From NCBI GenBank assembly GCA_900016865.1, contig FIZI01000023.1, positions 1-49,253 on the forward strand: a stretch of 49,253 nt of DNA. The letters are read 5' to 3'. The position numbers and the translations under genes were made by a program. This DNA is from an uncultured Clostridia bacterium. GTDB lineage: Bacteria; Bacillota; DTU014. Below are positions 16,734 through 25,855 of the stretch, piece after piece (positions within the stretch are counted from its first letter, which is position 1; each line of letters starts with the position of its first letter). The notes under the pieces were generated by a model. The model was not told the origin of the DNA. It did no database searches and saw nothing but the letters and a program-made list of their open reading frames with translations.

Positions 16734-17624
16734 TTAGGACAAAATACTAGTCAGCTCGTCTACCGACTCACTCGATATCCGCTTGCCATATTTTGCTAGT
16801 TCAGCAGTCTCGAGTCCAAGCAACCTGTATATAGCGTTTACCCGGCAGTTGTCAATCCGCTCCAACGCATCGAGATGCCCCTTGATCGTGTCTGAGTCAC
16901 CCCTGGCTATGGGCCCGGTCAGTGCCTGCTCAGGCGGCTGACTCTGGAGATTGCGCATAGTGCCTCCCATGAGGTGCGCTATCGACTCCCTGGCGAGTGC
17001 TGGATCCATCCCGCTCCTAACCATGATGTCGCAGGACAGAGCGAACAATGTCACCATGTAATTCGAAGCGATGCAAGCAGCAGCATGGTAGAGCGGTTTT
17101 GCCTCGCTCGCGATCTCTGTCGGCCGCATACCAAGAACCCCAGCAAGCTCCGACAGAGTCTGAACAGCTCCTTCGTCTCCTTCTATCGAGGCCACTGTTC
17201 CCTTCAAGTCCGATGACACGTGCGGATCGGTCGAAAACGACTTGATAGGATGTATCGATCCTACTGAGGCCCCGAGTTTCCTAAGGGGCGAGAGGATCGA
17301 CGAACTCAAAGCCCCGCTCAGATGTGCAACCACGCGAAAGCCAGGCTCTGAGGCCCTCTTGTCTGAGACTCCTTTTGTCAGCTGAAGGCACACCTCGCCA
17401 ATCGCGTCGTCGGACACAGACAACAGAAGGACACTTGACCGCTCAAACGCCTCATTGGGACTGGAGCACACCACAGAGCGATCAAGCCCGGCCAGCTGCA
17501 CCAATCTCTCTACGGACTTCTCGCTTCTGCTTGCAACTGCCACAACCTCAACACCAGTTCGACTGCACGCAAGCGCCAGAGCTGTGCCTACCCTTCCGGC
17601 TCCAACTATTCCTAGTCTCACCAT
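16734..17624 (-). CDS. panG: Rossmann/DUF2520 dehydrogenase, probable ketopantoate reductase PanG
   Basis: A 296-residue protein with an N-terminal NAD(P)-binding Rossmann fold (GAGRVG at 8-13) and a C-terminal helical DUF2520 domain; IHPIKSF is the usual joining motif and YHAAACIASNY the helical active-site region. No classical panE is in the cluster, yet panB, panC and panD are, so the missing step is reduction of ketopantoate to pantoate. A DUF2520-type enzyme, PanG, has been reported to perform this step in Francisella and some Firmicutes. Assignment rests on that and on position directly upstream of panB. SD GGAGG precedes the ATG. An alternative would be a dehydrogenase for another 2-oxo acid. 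Confidence 0.75.
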   Translation of the reverse strand: MVRLGIVGAGRVGTALALACSRTGVEVVAVASRSEKSVERLVQLAGLDRSVVCSSPNEAFERSSVLLLSVSDDAIGEVCLQLTKGVSDKRASEPGFRVVAHLSGALSSSILSPLRKLGASVGSIHPIKSFSTDPHVSSDLKGTVASIEGDEGAVQTLSELAGVLGMRPTEIASEAKPLYHAAACIASNYMVTLFALSCDIMVRSGMDPALARESIAHLMGGTMRNLQSQPPEQALTGPIARGDSDTIKGHLDALERIDNCRVNAIYRLLGLETAELAKYGKRISSESVDELTSILS

Positions 17625-17657
17625 GTCCGCCTCCAGTATCAGCCGCCATTAAGACCA

Positions 17658-17691
17658 AAGCGCCTTCAATCCGCTGGAATCGAAGGCGCTT
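17658..17691 (-). terminator. Hairpin between the ftsH unit and panG
   Basis: A perfect 10-bp stem AAGCGCCTTC (17658-17667) with GAAGGCGCTT (17682-17691) and a 14-nt loop. It lies 12 bp after the stop of the small ORF and 33 bp before the panG start. On the minus strand the stem ends in CTTTGGTCTT, a weak U-run, so termination may be partial. It would end the tilS-ftsH transcript while allowing some read-through into the pan operon, for which I see no separate promoter. Confidence 0.6.
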
Positions 17692-17703
17692 CAAAAGCAT
17701 TGA

Positions 17704-17838
17704 TCATATCAGTCCGTAATCAGCATCCAAGCTGTAGAACAATGCTCCGTCTCGGTCGTATCCCAGATCCAAGCGGAATTGTCTGAAGTTCAAAAGCTCA
17801 ACCACAAACGGTATGGCTTCCTCAACATGGAATGCCAT
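17704..17838 (-). CDS. Small hypothetical protein downstream of ftsH
   Basis: A 44-residue reading frame in the 289-bp gap after ftsH. It begins with ATG 6 nt after a GAGG and ends 12 bp before a terminator-like hairpin, so it fits the end of the ftsH transcript. The predicted peptide begins MAFHVEEAIPFVVELL and ends DGALFYSLDADYGLI; it is acidic and amphipathic, with no membrane helix and no Cys. I recognise no family. It starts 75 bp after the ftsH stop. The balanced residue composition and gene-sized spacing argue for a real gene, but a chance ORF cannot be excluded. Confidence 0.4.
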   Translation of the reverse strand: MAFHVEEAIPFVVELLNFRQFRLDLGYDRDGALFYSLDADYGLI

Positions 17839-17913
17839 CCATAGCCTCTAGCTCATCTTACATCAAACTGCAGCACTCGGCAATAGACGAGTCAGCACAT
17901 ATATCTCGCTTAT

Positions 17914-19908
17914 CTACTCTATCGCAGGCCGCAAGTCATTGGCAACCGTCTGGCCGGGCCTAGTCGGGGGTAAACCTGGGTTCGCAGCCCGCTCCTGAGT
18001 CCCTCCGCCACTGGAGACACTCTCTGCCTGCACTTCAGGTTCCTGATCAGGCTCGGGGTCGTCCAGCTCCTCGCCCCCCAACAACCTGTCAATCTCGTCT
18101 CGCTCGAGTGTCTCTCTCTCCTTGAGTGTAGTGGCGAGCAACTCCAGCTTGTCCCTGTGTTCAGTCAGTATGCTTCTGGCCATCTCGAGGCACTCGTCTA
18201 CAATCCTACGGACCTCTTGGTCGATGGCAGCAGCCACTTCCTCGCTGTAGTCCCGGTCTCTGGCAATATCGCGGCCCAAGAACACCTGGTCTGGATGGCC
18301 CTTGCCGAAAGTAAGAGGCCCAAGGCGTTCGCTCATGCCGTACTCGGTGACCATGGCTCGGGCGATCTTGGTTGCACGCTCAAGGTCAGTGTATGCGCCT
18401 GTGCTCGGCTCACCGAGCACCAATTCCTCGGCGACTCTGCCTCCAAGCAGCATCGCCACGTCGTTCATCATCTGCGATTTGGTGCGAAGCCGCCGGTCCT
18501 CCTCAGGAAGCTGCAGCGTGTAACCACCGGCCCTGCCTCTTGGGATTATGCTGACCTTGTGAACAGGATCAGCGCCCGGAAGCATCTTGCCGACCAACGC
18601 ATGCCCGCTCTCATGGTAGGCGACGATATCCTTCTCCTTGTCGCTAACTACAGAGCTCTTGCGCTGAGGCCCTGCAATGACCCGCTCAATCGCCTCTTCT
18701 GCATGAGCCATGGCAATCTGTTTGCTGCCAAACCTTGCAGCCAACAGAGCGGCCTCGTTCAGGACGTTCTGCAGATCAGCTCCTGTGAAGCCCGGTGTTC
18801 TCCTCGCCAGGATGTTGAGATCGACGTCACTGGCAAGCGGTTTGTTGCGCGCGTGTATCTTGAGGATGGCCTCTCTGCCTCGGACGTCCGGGATATCGAC
18901 AACGATCTGCCTGTCAAACCGTCCCGGCCTGAGCAGAGCTGGGTCGAGCACATCCGGCCTGTTGGTTGCCGCAAGGATGATGATGCCGGAGTTGACCTCA
19001 AAACCATCCATCTCGACGAGTAGCTGGTTCAAGGTCTGCTCTCGTTCGTCGTGTCCACCGCCCAGGCCTGCTCCCCGCTGCCTTCCGACAGCGTCAATCT
19101 CGTCTATGAAGACGATACACGGAGCGTTCTTTTTGGCCTGGTCAAACAAGTCTCTGACCCTCGATGCGCCGACGCCAACGAACATCTCGACGAAATCCGA
19201 ACCACTAATTATGAAGAACGGAACATCGGCTTCGCCTGCCACAGCCCTCGCGAGATACGTCTTTCCTGTCCCAGGAGGTCCGACCAGCAGGATGCCCTTA
19301 GGTATCCGGGCTCCCATATCTGCGAACCGCTTAGGGTTCTTGAGGAACTCAACTATCTCTGCGAGCTCCTCCTTGGCTTCGTCTACACCGGCCACGTCGT
19401 CGAACGTGATCCGCTCCTTAGCCTGCCCGTGTAGCCTCGCCCTGCTCTTGCCAAAGGACATCGCCCGGCTGCCGCCGCCCTGCACTTGGTTCAGGAAGAA
19501 CACAAAGAACGCTATCATAAGCAGCAGCGGAAGCAGACTTGGCAGCAGAGTCATCCACCATGGAGGTGTAGGCTCCGGTTCAGATATCAATCGAAGCCCA
19601 GAGACTTTGGCACGCTCGCTCGGGTTGGCGAGCATTCTATGGTATTCCTCAATGATCATGCTAGTATCTGCGGTTCTCGTCTTGAACGCGACACTTTCTC
19701 TGCTCATAGGCAGTTTGTACACGCCTTTGATCTGCTCTTTGCCTACGAGGGTCACTTCGAGCATGTAGCCGTTCTGGAAATACTCCCAAAACTCATCGTA
19801 TCGAATTGTCCTATACTGCTGTTGAGGCTGCCACAGATAAGTCGCTGTGGTAAACACTATCAGCCCCAAGAGAAGCCACAAACCTAGGCTTCTGAGGGTC
19901 CTATTCAA
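17914..19908 (-). CDS. ftsH: ATP-dependent zinc metalloprotease FtsH
   Basis: A 664-residue membrane-anchored AAA+ protease that degrades damaged membrane and regulatory proteins. TM1 is at about 8-25 and TM2 at about 119-139, bounding an extracytoplasmic domain. The ATPase has Walker A GPPGTGKT (210-217), Walker B IVFIDEID (265-272) and arginine fingers in RPGRFDR (327-333). The zinc protease motif is HESGH (432-436), and a distal Asp ligand is expected near 505. The C-terminus is a low-complexity acidic/Pro tail. It starts with TTG behind AAGGAGGAG. It is transcribed with or after tilS, as in many Firmicutes, but the usual hpt gene between them is absent. Confidence 0.97.
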   Translation of the reverse strand: MNRTLRSLGLWLLLGLIVFTTATYLWQPQQQYRTIRYDEFWEYFQNGYMLEVTLVGKEQIKGVYKLPMSRESVAFKTRTADTSMIIEEYHRMLANPSERAKVSGLRLISEPEPTPPWWMTLLPSLLPLLLMIAFFVFFLNQVQGGGSRAMSFGKSRARLHGQAKERITFDDVAGVDEAKEELAEIVEFLKNPKRFADMGARIPKGILLVGPPGTGKTYLARAVAGEADVPFFIISGSDFVEMFVGVGASRVRDLFDQAKKNAPCIVFIDEIDAVGRQRGAGLGGGHDEREQTLNQLLVEMDGFEVNSGIIILAATNRPDVLDPALLRPGRFDRQIVVDIPDVRGREAILKIHARNKPLASDVDLNILARRTPGFTGADLQNVLNEAALLAARFGSKQIAMAHAEEAIERVIAGPQRKSSVVSDKEKDIVAYHESGHALVGKMLPGADPVHKVSIIPRGRAGGYTLQLPEEDRRLRTKSQMMNDVAMLLGGRVAEELVLGEPSTGAYTDLERATKIARAMVTEYGMSERLGPLTFGKGHPDQVFLGRDIARDRDYSEEVAAAIDQEVRRIVDECLEMARSILTEHRDKLELLATTLKERETLERDEIDRLLGGEELDDPEPDQEPEVQAESVSSGGGTQERAANPGLPPTRPGQTVANDLRPAIE

Positions 19909-19975
19909 AAGCGAGCTCCTCCTTCCCGCTCAAAAAAAAAGAGGGGCGTACTACGTCCTTCGTCAGAATACCAAC

Positions 19976-20004
19976 ATTATACCACAGTAGTATTGCAGTT
20001 ACAA
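19976..20004 (-). promoter_or_regulatory. Sigma-A promoter of ftsH (extended -10)
   Basis: On the minus strand, -35 TTGTAA (19999-20004), 17-bp spacer, -10 TATAAT (19976-19981), preceded by TG one base upstream to make an extended -10 (TGGTATAAT). The start would be near 19969, giving a leader of about 60 nt that contains a T9 run (19932-19940) and the SD. Confidence 0.75.
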
Positions 20005-20057
20005 ATCCGACGTGCGCATCAACCCCCATAGCATAAAACGTCTTTGACACTTGTCAT

Positions 20058-21494
20058 TCACCCCAACATCGGCTCCAAAGACAACCGGAGCACATTGCGG
20101 GTCTTCCTAGTTACCTTGACGCTTTCGGCTAGTCTTAGTTCCCCGATCCAGGCAATTTGTTCCCTGTCTCGTCCATACACGACCAGTGGGATCTTGTCCC
20201 TGATTTCTTGCTTGATCTTATTGTCGATGAAAAACTCTTTTAGCTTTTTTGTTCCTTTCATCCCAAGAGGTCTAAACCTATCTCCGTCACGCCTGTTTCT
20301 CACAGCCAGTCCATCACGAACGACATCGTAGTCCATATAAGCCACGCTGCGGTCGCCACTCTTGTGCCTATCGCCAAGCTCCTCGATTGGGAACACATCC
20401 GCTACGATCACACTAGAGGTGTACGGAACGACAGTAAATCCCGGGACAGCGATCGTCTTCTTGTACTTGGGCACCTTCAGAGACGCCAACATGCTGGCCA
20501 GAGTAAACTCTACCACCCCGTAGCGTTTCCTTACAATCGCACCTCCGGGCAGGCTCAAACTGCCGGACCTGTTGTCAGTACGGATGAGATCGAGCACGTC
20601 CTCTACATGGGTTGAGTAGATATCCGTGCGTTCGCCGCGAATCTTCTCGATAGCAAGCAGTATAGCACGTCTCGCAAGCGACGGATGGGCCTGCGCGAGA
20701 GCGTCCAGTTCAACCTCGAGGACTCCGTCTGCAAACCTGGAATGACTATCAAGGAGCTGTCCGGCGAGCCCGTCGATGAAGTCGTTCTCGTCAGCCATAA
20801 ACGCCGACATGTTGGTGACGGTCTCGCTGAGGTTAGGATTGTACTCTAGAAGGCGTGGGATGAGATCCAGCCTAACCCGGTTTCTGACATACTGATCAGA
20901 AAGGTTGGTTCGGTCAATGCGAAACTTGATGCCTTCTTGCCTGCAATACGACTCAATCTCCTGCCTGGAACACTGTAGCAGCGGCCGAGTCACCTTTCCG
21001 GACCATGTGTGGCTCTTGTGCTCCCGCACGGGCCTTATCCCTGTAAGCCCTCTGAGCCCAGAACCTCGCAAGAACCGCATGACAATAGTCTCGAGATTGT
21101 CGTCCCTGTGATGAGCCAATGCAATGCTCGTGCACCTGAGGGAGGCTGCAGCCGCTGCAGCTAGACGATAGCGGACCAGCCTGGCAGCTTCCTCCGGAGA
21201 CAGCTTGGCCTCCTCTGCGAACGCAGGGACGTCATAACTCTCGGCTACCAGTTGCACACCCAGTGAAGCGCAGTAGCTGCGAACTGCCTCAGCATCCTGC
21301 CGCGATTCCTCGCCCCTGAACATGTGATCAAGATGGAACGCGCAAACGCCTATTGACAGCTGTTCACGAGTCGTCCAGAGAGCGTGCAGGAGCGCCATAG
21401 AATCCGGCCCTCCAGACACAGCCACCAGCACCTTTTCCCCGGGCCCAAACATATCATACTTGCGTATAGTAGAAAGCATCTTCTGAACGAGCAT
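20058..21494 (-). CDS. tilS: tRNA(Ile)-lysidine synthetase
   Basis: A 478-residue TilS. It attaches lysine to C34 of the CAU-anticodon tRNA-Ile, so that it reads AUA; essential in bacteria. The N-terminal PP-loop ATPase is intact: SGGPDS (27-32), then the HxDH-type segment FHLDHMFRG and LAHHRDDNLET. The C-terminal substrate-binding domains show NRRDGDRFRPLGMKGTKKLK. The start at ATG 21494 is preferred because the upstream GTG at 21518 overlaps the -10 element of its promoter, and because TilS proteins typically have about 25 residues before the PP-loop motif. The following gene is ftsH, which has a promoter of its own. Confidence 0.95.
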   Translation of the reverse strand: MLVQKMLSTIRKYDMFGPGEKVLVAVSGGPDSMALLHALWTTREQLSIGVCAFHLDHMFRGEESRQDAEAVRSYCASLGVQLVAESYDVPAFAEEAKLSPEEAARLVRYRLAAAAAASLRCTSIALAHHRDDNLETIVMRFLRGSGLRGLTGIRPVREHKSHTWSGKVTRPLLQCSRQEIESYCRQEGIKFRIDRTNLSDQYVRNRVRLDLIPRLLEYNPNLSETVTNMSAFMADENDFIDGLAGQLLDSHSRFADGVLEVELDALAQAHPSLARRAILLAIEKIRGERTDIYSTHVEDVLDLIRTDNRSGSLSLPGGAIVRKRYGVVEFTLASMLASLKVPKYKKTIAVPGFTVVPYTSSVIVADVFPIEELGDRHKSGDRSVAYMDYDVVRDGLAVRNRRDGDRFRPLGMKGTKKLKEFFIDNKIKQEIRDKIPLVVYGRDREQIAWIGELRLAESVKVTRKTRNVLRLSLEPMLG

Positions 21495-21518
21495 GGATTC
21501 GTTCACCGATCCCGTCAC

Positions 21519-21527
21519 ATTATACCA
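21519..21527 (-). promoter_or_regulatory. Extended -10 promoter of tilS
   Basis: The minus strand carries TGG-TATAAT (extended -10); no good -35 is seen at 16-18 bp, which extended -10 promoters tolerate. The 12-mer GTGGTATAATGT is identical to that at the ftsH promoter. Predicted start is near 21512. The remaining 230 bp to the left-facing gene on the plus strand show no other feature I can support. Confidence 0.6.
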
Positions 21528-21797
21528 CCGACTGGCATGCTTGGTCTATCTTGAACGTAGTGGACGGACTCGTATTCATAAGATCTTCCCTAGCGTATGC
21601 GGTCTCTTGCAGAAGACGAGGAAATCTCTCATCTTATGTAGGGTTACGCTTACGGGCAGGGCACAATATCAGCGCGTGTGCATCCGTGATTTGAAAGTCA
21701 CGTCAATGCTGGTTGATCTCTCAATCCCTGCTCGAGAAGCGGACTGTCCTGATTGAGGCTCTTGAAATCGGGAAACATATGGCATGGAGGGATATAC

Positions 21798-21968
21798 ATC
21801 AACTACTTAGGCTACATAGCTATGCTTGTCGTCTTAGGCGTTGTTTACCAAACACTGACTTATGCGAGGCGAGTGCTCTCGGAAGGAAATCCTATAGGTG
21901 CAGCAGGGATCTGCGTCGTCTGCGCGCTGGCTACCGCACTTGCGGTGTACCAGCTTTTCCTCAAGTAA
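21798..21968 (+). CDS. Two-TM small membrane protein, probable non-canonical AUC start
   Basis: A 56-residue protein with two hydrophobic helices (about 3-20 and 34-54) joined by a charged loop (YARRVLSEGNP). No family is recognised. A strong SD, GGAGGG (21786-21791), is followed at 6 nt by an in-frame ATC; the only standard in-frame starts are TTG 21753 (SD-less) or ATG 21822, inside the first helix, so AUC initiation is the best reading. It converges on gerAC with 5 bp between stops. Small two-TM 'D' subunits accompany some GerA receptors in Bacillus, so a link to germination is possible (inference from size, topology and position only). Its opposite strand is a caveat. Confidence 0.5.
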   Translation: MNYLGYIAMLVVLGVVYQTLTYARRVLSEGNPIGAAGICVVCALATALAVYQLFLK

Positions 21969-21973
21969 TTCCT

Positions 21974-23161
21974 CTACGCAGACATCCCGCGCCTGCGTAT
22001 GCGAAAATCCACTTCGACAAAGAACTCAAGTTCAGGGAAGATCGATTCCCACCGACTCTTTATTTCTTTCCACCTGGCAGCAGGCATAGAACGCCTGAAG
22101 AGCTCCGCAAGCCCGAGGACGTCTGCACCTGCACTCTGTACTCTATGGATCGCGTGAGTTATCTCTCGCTGTACAAACCTGCTCAAGTCCGTGTTAACCG
22201 CCCCTATCTGCTCCGAAGTCAAGCCAGCGCCGTTCACCTCGAGCTCCATGATATCCGCCTCGCCTATGACCGACACTAACACTTTGCTGTCCTCTATGCG
22301 CTGACTGTCAACGTCAATGCGTATCTTGGGTCGATTTCTGAGGACTCTGATGCCCATCGAGCCCACGTACTCACCTGGATTCTCCAGGAAAACAATGGTC
22401 TCACCCACCTTGCCCAACACCCATAATATGCCTCTGGTCTCTGTAGCAGTCAGTTCTGTAATCAGTCTTCGGCTGCTCACTACACCTGAGCCCTCGATTC
22501 TGAGGAGCTTCTGAGGCTTGTCCTGACTGCTATATATGCTCGACTCATCGACCTTGATCATAGGAACAAGCTTCGCACCCATGCCAAGCTCGAGCATAGA
22601 GCCGAACTCTGCAACCATCACCTGCGAACTTGTAGAGTGAGTAGAGACAAACTCTGTAAGCTGTTGTATGTACATCGCGCTGCCCGGTTGAGTCGGGAAC
22701 TCTGTAGCAAACACGTCCTCGAGTCTGTCACTCGTGACATAGACAAATCCTCCCGGCCTGAACTCTCTCTCCCTGAGGAAGATGTCTGTTTCTCGAAACA
22801 GGCCTCGCTCTGCAAACTCGGAAGTCATGACAATCAGATCAGCATGCCCCCAAAACAACCTGTGCGGTATGACCTTCTGTAACTCAAGAATGGCTTCTGA
22901 AACAGTATTGCCCTCTGCCGAGAGCAACACCACTCGCTGCTGGCCTCCATCCCCTCCGCCGCTTTCTCCAGCTACAGCAGCAGGCACAGCCAGTTGGGCG
23001 ACGAGCCTGATTGGTTTCTCCTGGCCTACGTCAAGCCCCATCGCAAGGACAAATCCGGAGACCTCGATTTCAGTCCTGCTCCAACAACCTGCAAGCGTCA
23101 CTGCAGTAGAGACTGCCAACACAACTGCTAGAAACGCCCTTAGTTTATTGCGCTTGTTCAC
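21974..23161 (-). CDS. gerAC: Ger(x)C-type spore germination lipoprotein
   Basis: A 395-residue GerAC-family protein, the C subunit of a nutrient germination receptor in the spore inner membrane. It has a lipoprotein signal ending in LAGC (lipidated Cys26). Family features follow: WSRTEIEVSGFVLAMGLD near the N-terminus, a GHADLIVMTSEFAERG segment (the site of the receptor's outer domain), and the ending FVEVDFRIRRRGM-type strand. It is the last gene of the operon, overlapping gerAB by 17 bp. Length is usual for the family. Confidence 0.92.
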   Translation of the reverse strand: MNKRNKLRAFLAVVLAVSTAVTLAGCWSRTEIEVSGFVLAMGLDVGQEKPIRLVAQLAVPAAVAGESGGGDGGQQRVVLLSAEGNTVSEAILELQKVIPHRLFWGHADLIVMTSEFAERGLFRETDIFLREREFRPGGFVYVTSDRLEDVFATEFPTQPGSAMYIQQLTEFVSTHSTSSQVMVAEFGSMLELGMGAKLVPMIKVDESSIYSSQDKPQKLLRIEGSGVVSSRRLITELTATETRGILWVLGKVGETIVFLENPGEYVGSMGIRVLRNRPKIRIDVDSQRIEDSKVLVSVIGEADIMELEVNGAGLTSEQIGAVNTDLSRFVQREITHAIHRVQSAGADVLGLAELFRRSMPAARWKEIKSRWESIFPELEFFVEVDFRIRRRGMSA

Positions 23162-24242
23162 TCTGATCTCCCCTATGAAGTGCGACTGCAGCTGCGAAGG
23201 TCAACAGCGGGATGCCGTACTGGTATACCCAGCTGTACCTATCCAACAAGCCTCTAAACTCGAGAACAACTGCTATATTGTCCGGCAACACAGCCCCAAA
23301 GACGACTATAGTAGCCAAGATGTTAACGAGCGGCCTGTAGTCGTCGATGTCCAGGCTCTGCGCAAGTGCAAGTGAGCCTGCATAGAAGAAAACGCTGATC
23401 TTCAAAAATGCGGAGAACAGCCAGAGGATAACAAACAACACCTCCGCATGTTCGATGAATCCGCCAAAGCTGATTAGGCGTGCGAGGCTTAGAGTTGGGA
23501 AAAGAAGATCCACAGCTCTCTCATGGCCGAACACGCCAGTCACCGCCACGACAACTGGAAGCAGCAGTGCGAGGGCGATGGCCATGCCGATGAAGCTGGC
23601 ACGCAAAGCCCCCGACTTGCGCGTTAGGTAAGGATAGAGCATGAGTATGACGATTGATTCACCTACATATGTGGAAGCGACCAAGGCTGTTGACAAGACG
23701 GGGCCTAATCCCGGCTCAAAGAGGGGTTCCAAGCGGCCCAGATCTATTAGGGGCACCACTCCGAGCACAATCAATACAGCCGCAAGCGCAATGGGCACTA
23801 TAAACATCTGGCCAAGCTGAGCAATCGACCGCAGGCCAGCGTGAGACTCATAGACGAGGAGCACAACAAGCACAGCAAGGATTGCGCTAATGGGAGTCTC
23901 AGGCAACAAAGGAATGGCAATAGTCTGCGCGAAGACTCTCGTGTTCAAGATGCACAATCCTATCAAGTAGGCAGAGAAGCTCAAACTCAACAGCTTCCCC
24001 AACCATCTGCCGAAGACGAGAGCGAAGTATTCGGCCAGGGTCTTGGTAGGAAATCTACTTGCTAGACGGATAAACAGTGCCATACCGACTGCTCCTATTC
24101 CCCACCCAATGAGCAAAGAAATCCATGCAGAGTTCTCTGCCCCGCTTGCCAAGACGCGAGGTATGGACTGCACCTCAGCACCCATGATTGTTATGGCTAT
24201 CACTACGGACAATTGGCTAGTGCTGATTCGCTCCTGTTTCAC
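23145..24242 (-). CDS. gerAB: GerAB-family germination receptor permease
   Basis: A 365-residue membrane protein of the GerAB/ArcD/ProY transporter family, with about ten TM helices. This is the B subunit of the receptor, thought to bind the nutrient germinant (amino-acid-permease fold). The beginning, STSQLSVVIAITIMGAEVQSIPRVL, is the typical first helix. It overlaps gerAA by 4 bp (ATGA) and gerAC by 17 bp, so the three subunits are coupled. Confidence 0.9.
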   Translation of the reverse strand: MKQERISTSQLSVVIAITIMGAEVQSIPRVLASGAENSAWISLLIGWGIGAVGMALFIRLASRFPTKTLAEYFALVFGRWLGKLLSLSFSAYLIGLCILNTRVFAQTIAIPLLPETPISAILAVLVVLLVYESHAGLRSIAQLGQMFIVPIALAAVLIVLGVVPLIDLGRLEPLFEPGLGPVLSTALVASTYVGESIVILMLYPYLTRKSGALRASFIGMAIALALLLPVVVAVTGVFGHERAVDLLFPTLSLARLISFGGFIEHAEVLFVILWLFSAFLKISVFFYAGSLALAQSLDIDDYRPLVNILATIVVFGAVLPDNIAVVLEFRGLLDRYSWVYQYGIPLLTFAAAVALHRGDQSEQAQ

Positions 24243-25855
24243 TCGCTGTCTCCACCAGCCTGGCTCTGTTTTCCTTTGTTAGGAGGTGGCACCTGCCGCC
24301 TTAACCGCAAAGGCCTCAAGTACCGGGGACGGAACCTCATCATCCAAAGCGGCGCTCGGACGACAACATCCTTGTAGTCTACGGGCTCACTGAGAAACGG
24401 GCTTAGATATGGGACTCCGAGGGAGGTCAGCTGCGTGAGATGGATGGCAATGGCGGTCACTCCGGCTGCGACTCCATACAGCCCGATGACAGCAGCAGCG
24501 AGCATCAGTGGAAATCTGAGAAGCCTTATTGCCATCCCACCCGAGTGATAGGGAGTAGCAAATGACGCGAGAGCCGTGAGCGCCACTACAATCACCATGA
24601 TCGGGCTGACTAAATTGGCCTGTACAGCCGCGTCGCCGAGCAGAAGTGCGCCAACGATTCCCACTGTCTGACCCACAGGGCTGGGCAGGCGCACACCAGC
24701 CTCTCTGATTAGCTCAAGCGAGATTTCCATCAAGAACGCCTCGACTAGGGCTGGAAATGGCACTCTCTGACGAGTCGACGCAAACGCCAACGCCAGAGAG
24801 GTCGGGATCATCTCATGGTGAAAGGTAACCAGCGCTATATAGATCGCAGGAAGCAGCAAGGACACGAATACAGCGCCTATTCTCAGGACCCTCCGGGCTG
24901 AACCGAACAAAAAACGCTCATAGTAGTCCTCTGTTGACTCATAAATGTCGGTTATAAATGACGGCATGATCAAAGCAATCGGCGTACCGTCGACCAATAT
25001 ACCTATTTGCCCCTCTGCCAGAGCGGCTGCAAGTCTGTCAGGGCGCTCCGTGGTCAGGACTTGGGGAAACGGTGACCATGGGTTGTCTTCGATGAACTGC
25101 TCGATATAGCCGGCTTCTGGGAGATAGTCAATGACGATCTCAGAGATCCTTCGCTTAGCTTCCTCTACAAGCCGTTTGTTTGTGAGCCCTTCGATGTAGA
25201 CCACAAACACGTCTGTCTCAGAGAGAGTCCCAATCTTCATTGGATCCATTCTCAGTGCTGGGGTCCGAATTCTACGGCGCAAGAGCGCAGTGTTGTACCG
25301 AACAACCTCAGAGAACCCCTCTTTCGGGCCTCTGATTGTCACCTCTGACTGAGGTTCTTGGATGCCGCGGTTCGCCCACGACTTCACTTCTGTAACAATC
25401 GCCTCTGCAACCCCGTCTATGAGTATTGCAGACTCGCCGGTCATAACAAGGTCGACCATCTCATCGAACGAGTCTATACGTTTGAACTGCGAGGTGGCGA
25501 GTAGGTAGTTGACTACGTAATCTACTACGCCTCTCGAGTCCACGTCGTCGCGGTTTTCGCATTCTGGGCAATACTCGGCGGAGAAAAGCTGCATCGGCTG
25601 AATGATTGAGAGATTGAGCGTCTGACGGTCCGCAAGGCCTTCCACAAAAAAAAGCGCGGCCCTAAAGCCGCGGCCAACCGGTATCTTGAACTCCCGGACT
25701 ATGATATCAGTATTGTCAGGTCCGCACACCTGACGTATACGCTCGATATTCTCAGACAGATCTTGGCTTATCGGCGTCTTGCCCTTATCCTGCCCCTGAG
25801 TAGGCTTGCTTGTAGTGCCTTCCAGGATCCCCTTCGGCTTGATAAATCTTGGCAT
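24239..25855 (-). CDS. gerAA: GerAA-family germination receptor subunit
   Basis: A 538-residue GerA-family A subunit. The N-terminal soluble half (about 20-300) contains the DIVREFKIPVGR-like strand and the FVVYIEGLTNKRLVEE motif; PxQVLTTERPD and GQIGILVDGTPIALIMP precede the membrane domain of four to five helices, then a basic tail ending in Pro-rich sequence. Family knowledge: the subunits oligomerise in the inner spore membrane and may form an ion channel. Start: ATG at 25855 with AAAGG 9 nt upstream; the track back to 25888 has no SD. I could not identify a convincing sigma-G promoter upstream. Confidence 0.92.
   Translation of the reverse strand: MPRFIKPKGILEGTTSKPTQGQDKGKTPISQDLSENIERIRQVCGPDNTDIIVREFKIPVGRGFRAALFFVEGLADRQTLNLSIIQPMQLFSAEYCPECENRDDVDSRGVVDYVVNYLLATSQFKRIDSFDEMVDLVMTGESAILIDGVAEAIVTEVKSWANRGIQEPQSEVTIRGPKEGFSEVVRYNTALLRRRIRTPALRMDPMKIGTLSETDVFVVYIEGLTNKRLVEEAKRRISEIVIDYLPEAGYIEQFIEDNPWSPFPQVLTTERPDRLAAALAEGQIGILVDGTPIALIMPSFITDIYESTEDYYERFLFGSARRVLRIGAVFVSLLLPAIYIALVTFHHEMIPTSLALAFASTRQRVPFPALVEAFLMEISLELIREAGVRLPSPVGQTVGIVGALLLGDAAVQANLVSPIMVIVVALTALASFATPYHSGGMAIRLLRFPLMLAAAVIGLYGVAAGVTAIAIHLTQLTSLGVPYLSPFLSEPVDYKDVVVRAPLWMMRFRPRYLRPLRLRRQVPPPNKGKQSQAGGDSE

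Noticed and set aside
18710-19768. 352-residue open frame on the plus strand, opposite ftsH
   Set aside because: Mirror of the conserved FtsH coding sequence; Ser/Pro-rich composition and no domain.
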